Of a stretch of DNA of 64,000 bases, positions 10,384 through 19,321 are shown piece by piece (the stretch's first letter is position 1; the number at the start of each line of letters is the position of its first letter). The translations under genes and the position numbers were made by a program. The stretch is from Saccharomycopsis fibuligera x Saccharomycopsis cf. fibuligera (Eukaryota; Ascomycota; Saccharomycetes; Ascoideales; Saccharomycopsidaceae): positions 2,170,001 through 2,234,000 of the forward strand of contig CP012817.1 of the NCBI GenBank assembly GCA_001936135.1, given 5' to 3'. The notes beneath the pieces were generated by a model that made no database searches, was not told where the DNA came from, and saw nothing but the letters and a program-made list of their open reading frames with translations.

Positions 10384-11736
10384 TCACTTTAACATCTTCA
10401 AATAAATCTTGCAATTAAACTCCTGCACATTTCTTTTGCTCTCCGATTCCAAGTAGCGATTATTTTTAAACTGATCATCTCCCACCACAATAGCAAGCAT
10501 CTTACCATTACCGTTTCCATTCTCCATGCTTGGCTGACCACCACCACTGCCCGCCGGATGCTCATTAGTAGTACTAATTTTCAACACAGGCATATCAAAC
10601 TTTTTCAATTTTTTCAACTTTTTCTTTTTGTTCAAATCCCATAAATTAATAACCCCATCTGACCCTGCTGTGTATAACAAGTAATGGTTGCTTTGGTAAT
10701 CCTCTACTAATTTGATTGAATTTATAGGATAAACTAAATCCACAGAGTCTTTAGTAGTAACTCTATGACATTTGAAGGCAAACTTTTTTTCTTGCGTCTG
10801 AGGCAGGGGATCAATATAGTCCACAATGATCCGGCCTTCATATGATGAATATAAGAAGAATTCGTCACTATCGACATCGGCATTGGCAGCTAAAGGAGAC
10901 AACTTTATCTCTTTTGCTTGAAATTTTAATCCTGATTCCCGTTGCTGAACTGGATTCTCTAGACTAGCTGCACCGTCATACCCGTGACTATCGTCATCAA
11001 ATTTGTACAAATGTATCATATTTTTGGCTAGCGTGACAATGACGAATTTCTGATTAGCATCCATTGCAAATGCTTTCAACGGTAACCTCACAATCTTCAC
11101 CGCTTCACCAGATTGCATACTTATATATTGAAGAGTCTTGTCCCATGAAATTGCTACTATTAAGTCACGTTCGACAATGCAAACTAGGGACTGAATGGCT
11201 AAACTGCATTCAATACCGATCTTTGTCACCGCGGCTGTAGCTTGCTGATTCTGTGTTTTGTCTGGCGAACTTGGTAAATTCAATACCCTGTCTTGCACAT
11301 TTAGATCTATTCGATAAACACAACCATCCCCGTTAGCAGTATAAACCACCTTACTCAACGTGGGATGCCATACTGCGTCAACGATATATGATCCGGTATC
11401 GATTTCTGCGACTATCGCGGACTTGTCCAGTTGTGCAGCCATTGACATGTCAAAATTTTCCTTATTGTTCATATCCATGTATGCTTGGTCTAGGATCCGT
11501 TCATGGTTCGCTAGGGATTTAGCGACGTTGTAAATGGTGAGGTAGCCATTCCAGGATGCGGTTAGCAATAGGGTATTGGTGGAGTTAAAGGCAACGGCGG
11601 AGATCAAGTCCTTGGAGGTGGAGGGTAGTTCGACTGCGGGGTGTTAGAAAAAAGAGAAAAAAAAAAGATGCTTTGACGAAATGTGGACATTGGGCACAAG
11701 AAGCGGAATACCAACTTACTTACCTAGGTTGCTCAT
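10384..11736 (-). CDS. BUB3: Spindle checkpoint WD40 protein Bub3, one intron
   Basis: Exon 1 is 11736-11724 (13 nt, MSNL plus one base). The intron 11723-11634 (90 nt) has a GTAAGT donor, a CTAAC branch and a CAG acceptor. Exon 2 is 11633-10384. The product has 420 residues against 341 in S. cerevisiae. It is a WD40 propeller: LLLTASWNGYLTIYNV, then VWHPTLSKVVYTANGDG, ISWDKTLQYISMQSGE, EEFF-type acidic linkers, KKFAFKCHRVTTKDSVDLVY and LLYTAGSDGVINLWDL. The CHR and LVYPINSI region is highly characteristic of Bub3. Bub3 binds GLEBS motifs in Bub1 and Mad3/BubR1 and brings them to phosphorylated Spc105 at unattached kinetochores. Extra length sits in loops (about 80-100, 215-240) and the tail. 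Confidence 0.95.
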
Positions 11737-12022
11737 AGATTTCCGGCGGTATACTTTGCTGCTATTGCTGGTTCTCTAGGATGTTTTGATGAATTTTGCT
11801 TCGTTTTTTGTTTACCGTTTTAAACGTCATCAGCTCAAATATTTCAAGATCATCATGTGATGTGTTGCGTTCCGTAAGGGATTTGGATATACATTGAACC
11901 GCGAGTGAGCAGTGTAGTTTCCCATTTAGCAGGGGATTATCCCATCGGCGGTCTTTGTAACATATAGTACACTAGTCGTACACAGCTATACACAAAACAA
12001 CTTGGTGTTAACCAACGTCTGG

Positions 12023-12640
12023 TCAATCCTGGCTCATGAAGTCAAGCAACGACAAGCTCTCTTTCTTCTTGGGAACTTCTTTCTTGGTGAACAGAAGATT
12101 CTTCTTTTTCTTTTTTTGCTGGCCCTTGGTGATCTTGCCGTCTGCACCCACCAGTCCAGCTTTACTCTTGTTCCCGGCTGCAGTACTTGTAAATGTCGCT
12201 ACAGTTCTAGTTGTTGTAGTGGTCTTTGCGGTCTTTGTGGCTACTTTGGTGTTTTTAGAGACCTCAGCGTTCGGATTGAGCATGTTACTGATTTGATTCT
12301 CCTGGATCAAATTGGCAAACTGCGTTCTGTGGTGGCACACCAAGCAGGTATACACGAGCACTCTTTGGCGTTTGCTATTCTCCTGCTTGCCTGCTGTCGT
12401 ATGTATGTGTTTTTTTTTCTTCCTCTTTTTGCTACCACCAGTATACCTTATTCTCACCAGGACGTTCCAGCCGGGAACAAACACACTGCTGCAGTGGGAA
12501 CAGAGCCTGCTGTTGGGAAGCCCAAGGTTGATGTTCTTGGAAGCGGCTTGCTCGGCGAGAGCCCCAGCGCAAGCCTGGGCCAAGGGCTGGTTGAAGACGG
12601 TGTAGTGGAGAAGCGAGTATTGGTAGTTGAGCGTCTCCAT
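12023..12640 (-). CDS. SNM1: RNase MRP protein subunit Snm1
   Basis: A basic 205-residue protein. An N-terminal helical segment (YQYSLLHYTVFNQPLAQA) precedes a zinc ribbon with LCSHCSSVFVPGWN (about 45-58) and, after a Lys-rich insert, YTCLVCHHRTQF (about 95-106), giving CxxC...CxxC. A Thr/Lys-rich region follows, then a conserved end SLSLLDFMSQD that matches the SLSLESFM end of S. cerevisiae Snm1. Snm1 is specific to RNase MRP, which cleaves pre-rRNA at A3 and cyclin mRNA. The related RNase P subunit Rpr2 shares the ribbon but not this tail, so SNM1 is preferred. The start is the first ATG of the frame. The gene is tandem with BUB3. Confidence 0.85.
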   Translation of the reverse strand: METLNYQYSLLHYTVFNQPLAQACAGALAEQAASKNINLGLPNSRLCSHCSSVFVPGWNVLVRIRYTGGSKKRKKKKHIHTTAGKQENSKRQRVLVYTCLVCHHRTQFANLIQENQISNMLNPNAEVSKNTKVATKTAKTTTTTRTVATFTSTAAGNKSKAGLVGADGKITKGQQKKKKKNLLFTKKEVPKKKESLSLLDFMSQD

Positions 12641-12997
12641 AGCAGCGACAGGGGGCGGTTATTGAATGGCTAGAGATGCTCCAGTGGAGCAGTAATCCGG
12701 CTATTTGACATTCACTGCCTGAGTTTCGTTTATTTGATTTTACTTTATGTTTTTTCTTAATTTTTTTTTTTTTTTTTTTTTTTTTTTTGTTGTTGTTTTT
12801 CAGCGAATGTACGACTAAATGTGCTGCACCCTCTAGTGGATAACTTGCACCCCCTATGCCTTCTGTCGGCCCGCCAGCCAGATTTTTCACTATAGCATAA
12901 CTCAATATTTAACTGTTCCAATCATTCCAAATCAAATGGAAACGACGTAGAATATACTCCATCTCTTTTTCAAACAGATACCACTGCGACGACGACT
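12641..12997. promoter_or_regulatory. SNM1 / small zinc protein divergent spacer
   Basis: This 357-bp gap contains a T28 run (12761-12788). It should carry both promoters. No additional gene is seen. Confidence 0.55.
12761..12788. repeat. Homopolymer T28
   Basis: An uninterrupted run of 28 T between SNM1 and the small zinc protein. Confidence 0.95.
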
Positions 12998-13150
12998 ATG
13001 AAGCCCCGCGACAGAAACATGGTGTGGGTGTGCTGCCAGTGCGAGAACATCAACCGCCGCACTCGAGTGGGAGACCGCTATTGTGCTCAGTGCAACCACC
13101 GCTTGTGTCTGATCTGCTACTGGGAGTGGGTCCTGGACACACTAGAATGA
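12998..13150 (+). CDS. Small CxxC/HxxC zinc-finger protein, 50 aa
   Basis: A short frame opens with MKPRDRNMVWVCCQCENIN and ends WEWVSDTLE when CTG is read as Ser. The metal-binding pattern is W-V-C-C-x-C-x-N, about 12 residues, Y-C-A-x-C-N-H-x-x-C-S-x-C. It thus has four CxxC-type half sites and a His (CQC, CAQC, HRLC, SIC). This spacing matches the small GHxxC-type zinc domains that I recall from fungal proteins, usually written W.C..C...N..........C..C.H..C..C. Reading residue 38 as Ser fits that pattern better than Leu. No function can be assigned. Its size puts it below usual gene-calling limits. The ORF is bounded upstream by pyrimidine-poor sequence and downstream by a hexanucleotide repeat. 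Confidence 0.68.
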   Translation: MKPRDRNMVWVCCQCENINRRTRVGDRYCAQCNHRLCLICYWEWVLDTLE

Positions 13151-13162
13151 ATTGGCGCTGTC

Positions 13163-13199
13163 TACTGGTACTGGTACTGGTGCTGGTACTGGTGCTGGC
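13163..13199. repeat. Hexanucleotide repeat TACTGG/TGCTGG
   Basis: About six tandem copies of a 6-bp unit lie just after the small zinc-protein stop codon. Confidence 0.9.
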
Positions 13200-13451
13200 G
13201 TCGTCTACAACCGAGTTGTATTTGGTTACAGCAAATTGCTCTTTTTGCTGGGATCATTGTTAATTTCCAGCTCAACTCAATTCAGCATAGCTCGCTGAGA
13301 TCGCGTTTTTTTCCTCCGTCCGCCGCTGCTTTTTCTTGCTTTTTTCCTGTCTTTTTGTTTTGTTTTCTCTTCGTCTTCGTTTTCTTTCTTTTCTAGAACA
13401 CATTCTATAGAAGCGCATTGTTGTTTTCACCTCATCTCAAAACCTGTTCTC
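13200..13451 (+). promoter_or_regulatory. ENT4-like gene upstream region
   Basis: A strongly pyrimidine-rich stretch (13304-13396, mainly TTTC/CTTC blocks) precedes the ENT4-like ATG. This is a common feature of yeast promoters and leaders. Nothing else is seen. Confidence 0.5.
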
Positions 13452-14756
13452 ATGTCAAAAATCCTATCCAAGTTCACAAGCATAAACTCTTCCTCCAACG
13501 GCCGCTCAAGGCTAGACACAAAATTCAACAAGCTTACAAACTCCTCTCAGTCCTCCTCCCCTTCCCTTGCTGACCTCCACGAAATTGCCATCTTCTCCTT
13601 CAACTCTTCCAAACTCTTCATCATCAACACCAATCTCATCAAAAACTTCCAAATAATAAAGGCAAACTCCGTCAAATCGCTTGCCAAAAATCTCGTTAAG
13701 ATCCTGAAAACCTTAGTGATTTTCCAGTACTTGGTGCAAGTCGGCTCTGAAGAGTTTGTCAACTTCTGGAAGTCCGTAACTGCTGATCATCACGATAACC
13801 CTAACTTTGAAATTCTCACCAGCTTGCTAGACAACTTGCTTGCCATTGAGAACTCAAACCTTTGCCAGGAAAACAGCTATTTGAACTCAACCTCGTCGTC
13901 GAGCACCTCGTCCTCCAAGCAAAATGTCAAACAGCATCTCAGCTCCACCATAAATAAACTCACAAAACTAGCAAACTACCTCAGAGATGACGAAGACTTG
14001 AACCAGTTTCGCTTATCGTTCCAAAAATTACGCTCAGATATGACCAAACCAACGCCGCGCTCCTCGATGGACCACTCTCGTTTGGGCAGCGTACCTCACT
14101 CAGCAACTTTTGCCGCTGGCACTGCAACTAGTGCCGACGTTGCTCCTTCCCGTGCCTCGCATAGTGTCGCCAGCAGCAGTAGGCCTATTACCGCCACTAC
14201 TAGCGCTACTACCGCCATTACAAATTACAATTACAACTTTTTCGATGATAGCATCAACGCTAATAATGACGATTTCGACAGAATTGATTTTGAACTAATC
14301 GAGCCAAACATTGATCATGCTCCATCCAGCTTTTTCAAATCCCGATCGTTAGATTTGTCTCGCAGCGCTAGAGAGTCAAGCCTTATATACAATTCCAGTG
14401 CTAATGTCCGTAGCAATAGCAATAGCAATAGCAATGGAATGTCAAGTTTGAACGGTCAGAGAACCAAAGAAAGCCAAAAGAACGATTTTCGCTCATTCAG
14501 CAATCAAATACTGCTCAGAGGTTACAGTTACTCAAACAGAAATCGCGGCAAAAATAATACCAATGGGGCGAACAGCAGCACCGGTGACAGCAATTACCAG
14601 CTAAAACAGCGAGATCTCAACAGCCAACGGCTGCTGCTGCTGCCGCTGCTGTCTGAGGTGCCTATGAAACAATTTCACACTCCTCTTGGAACGGACGAAA
14701 ATAACAAGAATGGCCATTTGACGCCGTTGATTGAGGTCAACGAGCCGGTGGGCTGA
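13452..14756 (+). CDS. ENT4: ENTH-domain protein, Ent4-like
   Basis: 434 residues. Residues about 40-130 resemble an ENTH fold: LHEIAIFSFNSSK, then LVKILKTLVIFQYLVQVGSE and FVNFWKS, aligning with EISILTYS and [20 protein letters not shown] of S. cerevisiae Ent4. A following segment LANYLRDDEDLNQFR and KPTPRSSMDHSRLG also parallels Ent4. ENTH domains bind phosphoinositides and act in clathrin-linked trafficking; Ent4 lacks the ubiquitin-interacting motifs of Ent1/2, and none is visible here. The C-terminal half is Ser/Asn/Ala-rich and likely disordered. Near residues 394-400 the codons are CTG x4, CCG, CTG x2; in a CTG-Ser yeast this reads SSSSPSS, consistent with the polar surroundings. The start is the first ATG. 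Confidence 0.72.
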   Translation: MSKILSKFTSINSSSNGRSRLDTKFNKLTNSSQSSSPSLADLHEIAIFSFNSSKLFIINTNLIKNFQIIKANSVKSLAKNLVKILKTLVIFQYLVQVGSEEFVNFWKSVTADHHDNPNFEILTSLLDNLLAIENSNLCQENSYLNSTSSSSTSSSKQNVKQHLSSTINKLTKLANYLRDDEDLNQFRLSFQKLRSDMTKPTPRSSMDHSRLGSVPHSATFAAGTATSADVAPSRASHSVASSSRPITATTSATTAITNYNYNFFDDSINANNDDFDRIDFELIEPNIDHAPSSFFKSRSLDLSRSARESSLIYNSSANVRSNSNSNSNGMSSLNGQRTKESQKNDFRSFSNQILLRGYSYSNRNRGKNNTNGANSSTGDSNYQLKQRDLNSQRLLLLPLLSEVPMKQFHTPLGTDENNKNGHLTPLIEVNEPVG

Positions 14757-14966
14757 GCATCAGAAAAGGTTATGATAAAAAAGCAACCATTTGGCTGTCA
14801 AATAATCAGTATTCGTGAATACTGACGTTGTACTCTAGTAATAATTCTCGGTTTGCGACTCGCGAGTCGCACCTTGTAATTTACCAACTTAGCAGTTACT
14901 GACTCTGTTTTATTTATTTATTTGTTTATTGAAGAGAATGGGGACGGACTACATCACATTACATTT

Positions 14967-15017
14967 ACATTACATTCACATTTACATTACATTCACATTT
15001 ACATTACATTCACATTA
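14967..15017. repeat. 17-bp tandem repeat, three copies
   Basis: Unit acattacattcacattt at 14967, 14984 and 15001, the last differing at its end. Confidence 0.93.
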
Positions 15018-15082
15018 CATCAAATTTGCACGTACTAATTATAAATTATATTCTCACTATATTCTCACTATATTCTCATTAT

Positions 15083-15083
<1 letters not shown>

Positions 15084-15114
<31 letters not shown>
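15084..15114. repeat. Homopolymer T31
   Basis: An uninterrupted run of 31 T. Confidence 0.95.
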
Positions 15115-15191
15115 CTCTTCTCTTTTAGTTGCTCATCTCTTTATGATACTCCTAATAATGACAGTAATGATGCTTTTCTCATAATGACAAC

Positions 15192-15192
<1 letters not shown>

Positions 15193-15226
<34 letters not shown>
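15193..15226. repeat. Homopolymer T34
   Basis: An uninterrupted run of 34 T, about 80 bp after the T31 run. Confidence 0.95.
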
Positions 15227-15229
<3 letters not shown>

Positions 15230-15733
15230 TTCTTGTTCTTTTATTACAACTGTTATCGTTCTCAATCTTCTTGCGATGTATTTTTAGTCGTTGTTATTTT
15301 TTTTTTGATATTGATTGTTGCAATTAGTACTTTTTATTGACGTTGATATGTTCTTTATTTTTTCAAATTGATTCAAACATTATTATCAGCATTACTCGCT
15401 CATCTCTATTTAATTGTCCATCTATTCTAGGAGTTCTAACCGGGACTACAAGCATTGGGAGATTGACTACACAGTGTCTTTCTCTTGCACAAACTTTTAG
15501 AAACAGAACATATCACATGAGAAGTCACATGATATCAATGCCACTTCCAGACACCCCGTAATTCCTAAGAAACTTCAAAAAGTAGAAACAAGAAAAAACT
15601 GCTCCAGTGCAGTTAGCAAAAACATATACCGCGCCATAATTGCTAAACTGCCCTCACTTCCCCAACATCAACAAGTGCTATAACCACCACCATCAACAGC
15701 TGCTATTGATCTAACAGTAATAATCTCTCCATC

Positions 15734-18094
15734 ATGGACGCCTCACAGGTTAATGCTGCCGCGGTTGCTGCTGTGGCTGCCGCTGCCGCAGCTTCTGCTT
15801 CTGCTTCTGCTTCTGCCTCTGCTTCTGCCTCTGCTCCTGCCTCTGCCCCGGACCATGACCACCATCAACGGTACATCAATAACACCAACAACGACAACAA
15901 CAACAACAACAACAATTCTGCTGATGCTGGTGGTGGTGCTGCTGCTGCTCATACCGAGTCACCATCTGCACCTTCCTCCCAGCCTCAGTCTCAATCTCAG
16001 TCTCAACATGCACCATTCACTGCTGATGCTAGTACCTCAGTTGGCGACATTTCCACAACCTCGCTATCTTTCCGTGGTGCTAGTGGCACGCTCCCATTGC
16101 AATCCCCACCGCCATTCCTTCATCAGCCCCCACCACCAGTAGAACAAACATTCAACACCATTGAAGATGCCAAATCATACTTGTTCAACTACATGGCCCA
16201 CACTAATACAAAACTTGTCATCTATCGATCAAATAAGCAGCGCGGTACCATAAATTATCGTTGTGTTCTTGGTGGGTTTTATGTAAATAAGCGCCTGCTC
16301 AATGACGATACACGTCGTCGTAAATCTACTACCGAAAAGATCAATTGCGGCTTCAAAGTATTTATCAAATACGACAAGTATGAGAACGTATATCATCTTA
16401 CGGTGCCATACCCGTACCATTCACACCCAGTTGTCAGCTATGGTAACACCGGCAGCAACTCCACCACCACTAGTATTTCCGGCCATGTTGACGCTCCTGG
16501 GTTTGCCTTGTCTGCTCCTTCTAATAGTAATTCCGGCTTGGCATCTCTCGACGCATTCAGAAGCGATTACAGACGCCCCACAGAGGTAATTGAGTTAATT
16601 TATGAATTCGTTCACAAATACAGCATCACTGACTTTGACAAAATCAAACAAGCATTGCTTACCAAATTCCCCAAGCTCAGTATTGATGATGTCAAGTTGC
16701 AAATGGAAATCAATGCCGCTACTCAGCAGCACGATAAAGTACTTAACAATTATTACAAAACTGGTCTCGGTGTTGGTGCTGACAATGCTACTGGTAATAA
16801 CTCAATCCTCAATAATTACTTCAACAGTAATAATAACAGTATCAACAACAGCTTTGGGTTTGGGTATGGCATGTACTCTTTAGACGCATACACCAATAAC
16901 GCTTTTATAAATTCTGAAATTGCAGATGTCGCGCAACCAAGTACAATAAATAACAATAATCCCAGCAGCGATAACAGTAATGGTTCCTCTTCTTCCACCA
17001 ATACCGCTGAATTTGGCCCAATTGCAAAATTCATCTACAAACTACTCGCACATACTCATATTAGAGATACGGGCAGCATCAAGTTTTTGCTTGCGGATAA
17101 ATTCAGGGATGCTAAGCTTAACGATGACCAAATTTTACAAAACATTGATTATTGTTTAAAGTTGAAGAACTATGTCGATAGTATATTATATACTCATGCT
17201 GCACTTGATTTAAAAAATCAGGATGAGACTAATGTGAAGAATCACAGCGGTGCTTTTTTGTTTAAAAACAATAGTGTATTGGGCGATATTGGTGGTGGTG
17301 GTGGTATTGATGCTGCTGCTCATACTACTAGTACTGCACATAAAACTAACAACGAAAACAACGCTGCCGCCAATGAAAACATTGATCCACAGATCTCAGA
17401 AGCTTTAGCTAAGGACTCAACAGATGTGTTTAAGGCAAACGAAGATAACAAAAGTGACCAAAATACTGTCAACGAGGATGGAAACAATCAGAATAATCAT
17501 ATCGACAATAGTGATGACAAGGCCCGTAAAAGTAACGACTCTACTAGTTTTGGCGATATTCAAGCCCCATTCAGCAATAGTGTCATTAGTCAAGCAATCG
17601 CATTATCTACAATGGGCCATCAACCAGGAGCACTTTCAGTATTTGGATCATTTGCCAAAGATCAAAAAAATGACAACTCTACACTTTTTGATTCTCAAAA
17701 TTCAGATTTGCAGCAACAACAACAACAGCAACAACTGCATCTTCATGGTTCGTCTTCTCCTGCCTCCTCGTCTACTTCTGCCGCTGTTGCTGTTGGTGAT
17801 GGCTCTCAATCCCAATCGGGACAAGTTGTCGAGCAGTACATTCCAGCGCCTCCTGAACAATCATTCAGCACAATGGAAGAAGCCAAAGAATATTTAAAAA
17901 GTTACATGAAACGTACTCAAGTTGGACTCGTTGTTTACAAATCCGGAAAAAATCGTGGATATGCATTGTATCGTTGCGAAAGAGGTGGAAGACCGGAGGA
18001 AAACATCGTTAAGCGTCGTAGTGCATTAAGAGCACCAAAAAATAAAGAGGGCAATAATAATGATAATGATAATGATAATAACAATAACAATAAC

Positions 18095-18138
<44 letters not shown>

Positions 18139-19321
18139 TGATGAAGATGATGATGACATTAATGCTGATAACCATAGTCATAGCCATATTCATAGTACTG
18201 ATGGCGACAACTCTGCGGAAACCACAGAAGTCGACGAACATGGCAAATCATTAAAAAAAAGAAACCGAACCTCCAAAAAACTTGACTGCCCTTTCAAAAT
18301 TCATGTCAAGTTGGACAAGAAATCAAACCGTTTTAAGTTAACTGTTCCATTTGCCGAACATAATCATTCTACAAGCAACAATAATATCAAAAACCATCCA
18401 ATTTTAAGAAAAAGAACTAAAGAGCATTTGGAATTTATGAAACTGTTGTACTTGAAAGGCAATAAGAAGCCACAAATCTTGAAGAGAAAATTAATGGAAA
18501 GGTTCCCAGACTTGCATGTGATTGATAAGGATATTTATAATGACGTGAGAAAGATCAAAGCAGAGGTGAGTAAATCTGGCGAAACTGTACTGCAAGAAAA
18601 TGCTAGTAGCAATGCTAATAACAATAACAATAACAATAATAATGTCAGCAATGGTAACAAAATCTATAACACATCATTGAATAAGGCTTTTTATTCAGGC
18701 AACAACAATCTCAGTCTTAGCAATGACAACAACAATGCCAACGTAAATAATCTCGAGTTAAAAAGATTGTCAGCCCTTGAGGAGATAGAACGAAATGAAG
18801 CTTCAGCTGCCGCTGCCGCCGCTGCCGCTGCCATTAACGGCTCCAATGGCAATCCTGCTCTTTCATCACCTAACCCAGTAGCTGCTGCTACTACTGCCAT
18901 CCCTACTGCCATCCCTACTGCTTCAACGTCTGGTAATATTGGTAACTCAGATAGCGAAATTCGATTCCAAAAAGAACTTGATGCTCAAATTGCTAGTTTT
19001 GAACAACAAGCTAGATCATTGGCTAGGGAGAGCCAAAATCAAATTCAAAACCAGGTTCAAAGTCAAATCCAGAGTCACGACCATAATCAAAACCGAAGCC
19101 AAGATAAAGATAATGGCGGTACCGAGGCTGACGCCGAAGCCGGTGTTGGGAAAGCTGGCAGTGTTGGAGATGACCAAAAGAGTCAACTTGGAAACGACAG
19201 TCGAGATACAGGTACTGACAGTCATCAGCCGAAGCAAATAAAACATACGGAGGATAATAATCTTGACGACCATAATGATGATGAGATTGCTTACATTGAT
19301 TCTAGATTAACCTCTTCTTGA
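15734..19321 (+). CDS. Large transcription factor with two FAR1/WRKY-GCM1-type zinc fingers (possible Rbf1 homologue)
   Basis: 1195 residues. Two related domains share the pattern EQ-x-F-x-T-x-E-x-A-K-x-Y-L. The first (about 137-232) has YRC, INCGFKVFIKYDK and HSHP. The second (about 708-877) has YRCERGG, LDCPFKIHVKLDK and EHNHS. Both give the C...C...HxH ligand set of the WRKY-GCM1/FAR1 fold. The second finger is split by an Asn/Asp-rich insert (about 775-825). Each finger is followed by a helical module ending in KFPKL or RFPDL, and a third copy of the module lies near 435-490. The N-terminus is an Ala/Ser repeat; poly-N, poly-Q and poly-A tracts are many. FAR1 fingers derive from Mutator-like transposases; Candida Rbf1 and the Aft/Rcs1 iron regulators are reported members. 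Rbf1 is the best guess for this CTG clade gene, but I cannot align it here. It probably acts in the nucleus as a DNA-binding regulator. Confidence 0.82.
18057..18137. repeat. AAT/GAT trinucleotide tract within the second zinc finger
   Basis: Asn and Asp codons (AAT, AAC, GAT) run through the coding region and interrupt the second FAR1 finger between its cysteines. The length is likely variable. Confidence 0.9.

Larger units (their letters stand above)
14757..15733. other. Repeat-rich spacer before the FAR1-finger gene
   Basis: The 977-bp region holds three tandem repeat types: 17-bp copies, a 12-bp tattctcactat series (15049-15083) and two long T runs. The promoter of the downstream gene should lie in 15350-15733. 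No gene is supported; open frames here come from simple sequence. Confidence 0.55.

Noticed and set aside
12002-12673. 223-codon open frame opposite SNM1
   Set aside because: It mirrors SNM1 codon structure; SNM1 has clear zinc-ribbon and C-terminal matches, while this frame has none.
13024-13263. 79-codon frame overlapping the small zinc protein, with a run of Leu-Val repeats
   Set aside because: It starts with a non-ATG codon and is built on the TACTGG repeat; the CxxC frame is the coherent one.
18026-18254. Ile- or Leu-repeat frames overlapping the FAR1-finger gene
   Set aside because: They are off-frame readings of the Asn/Asp trinucleotide tract.
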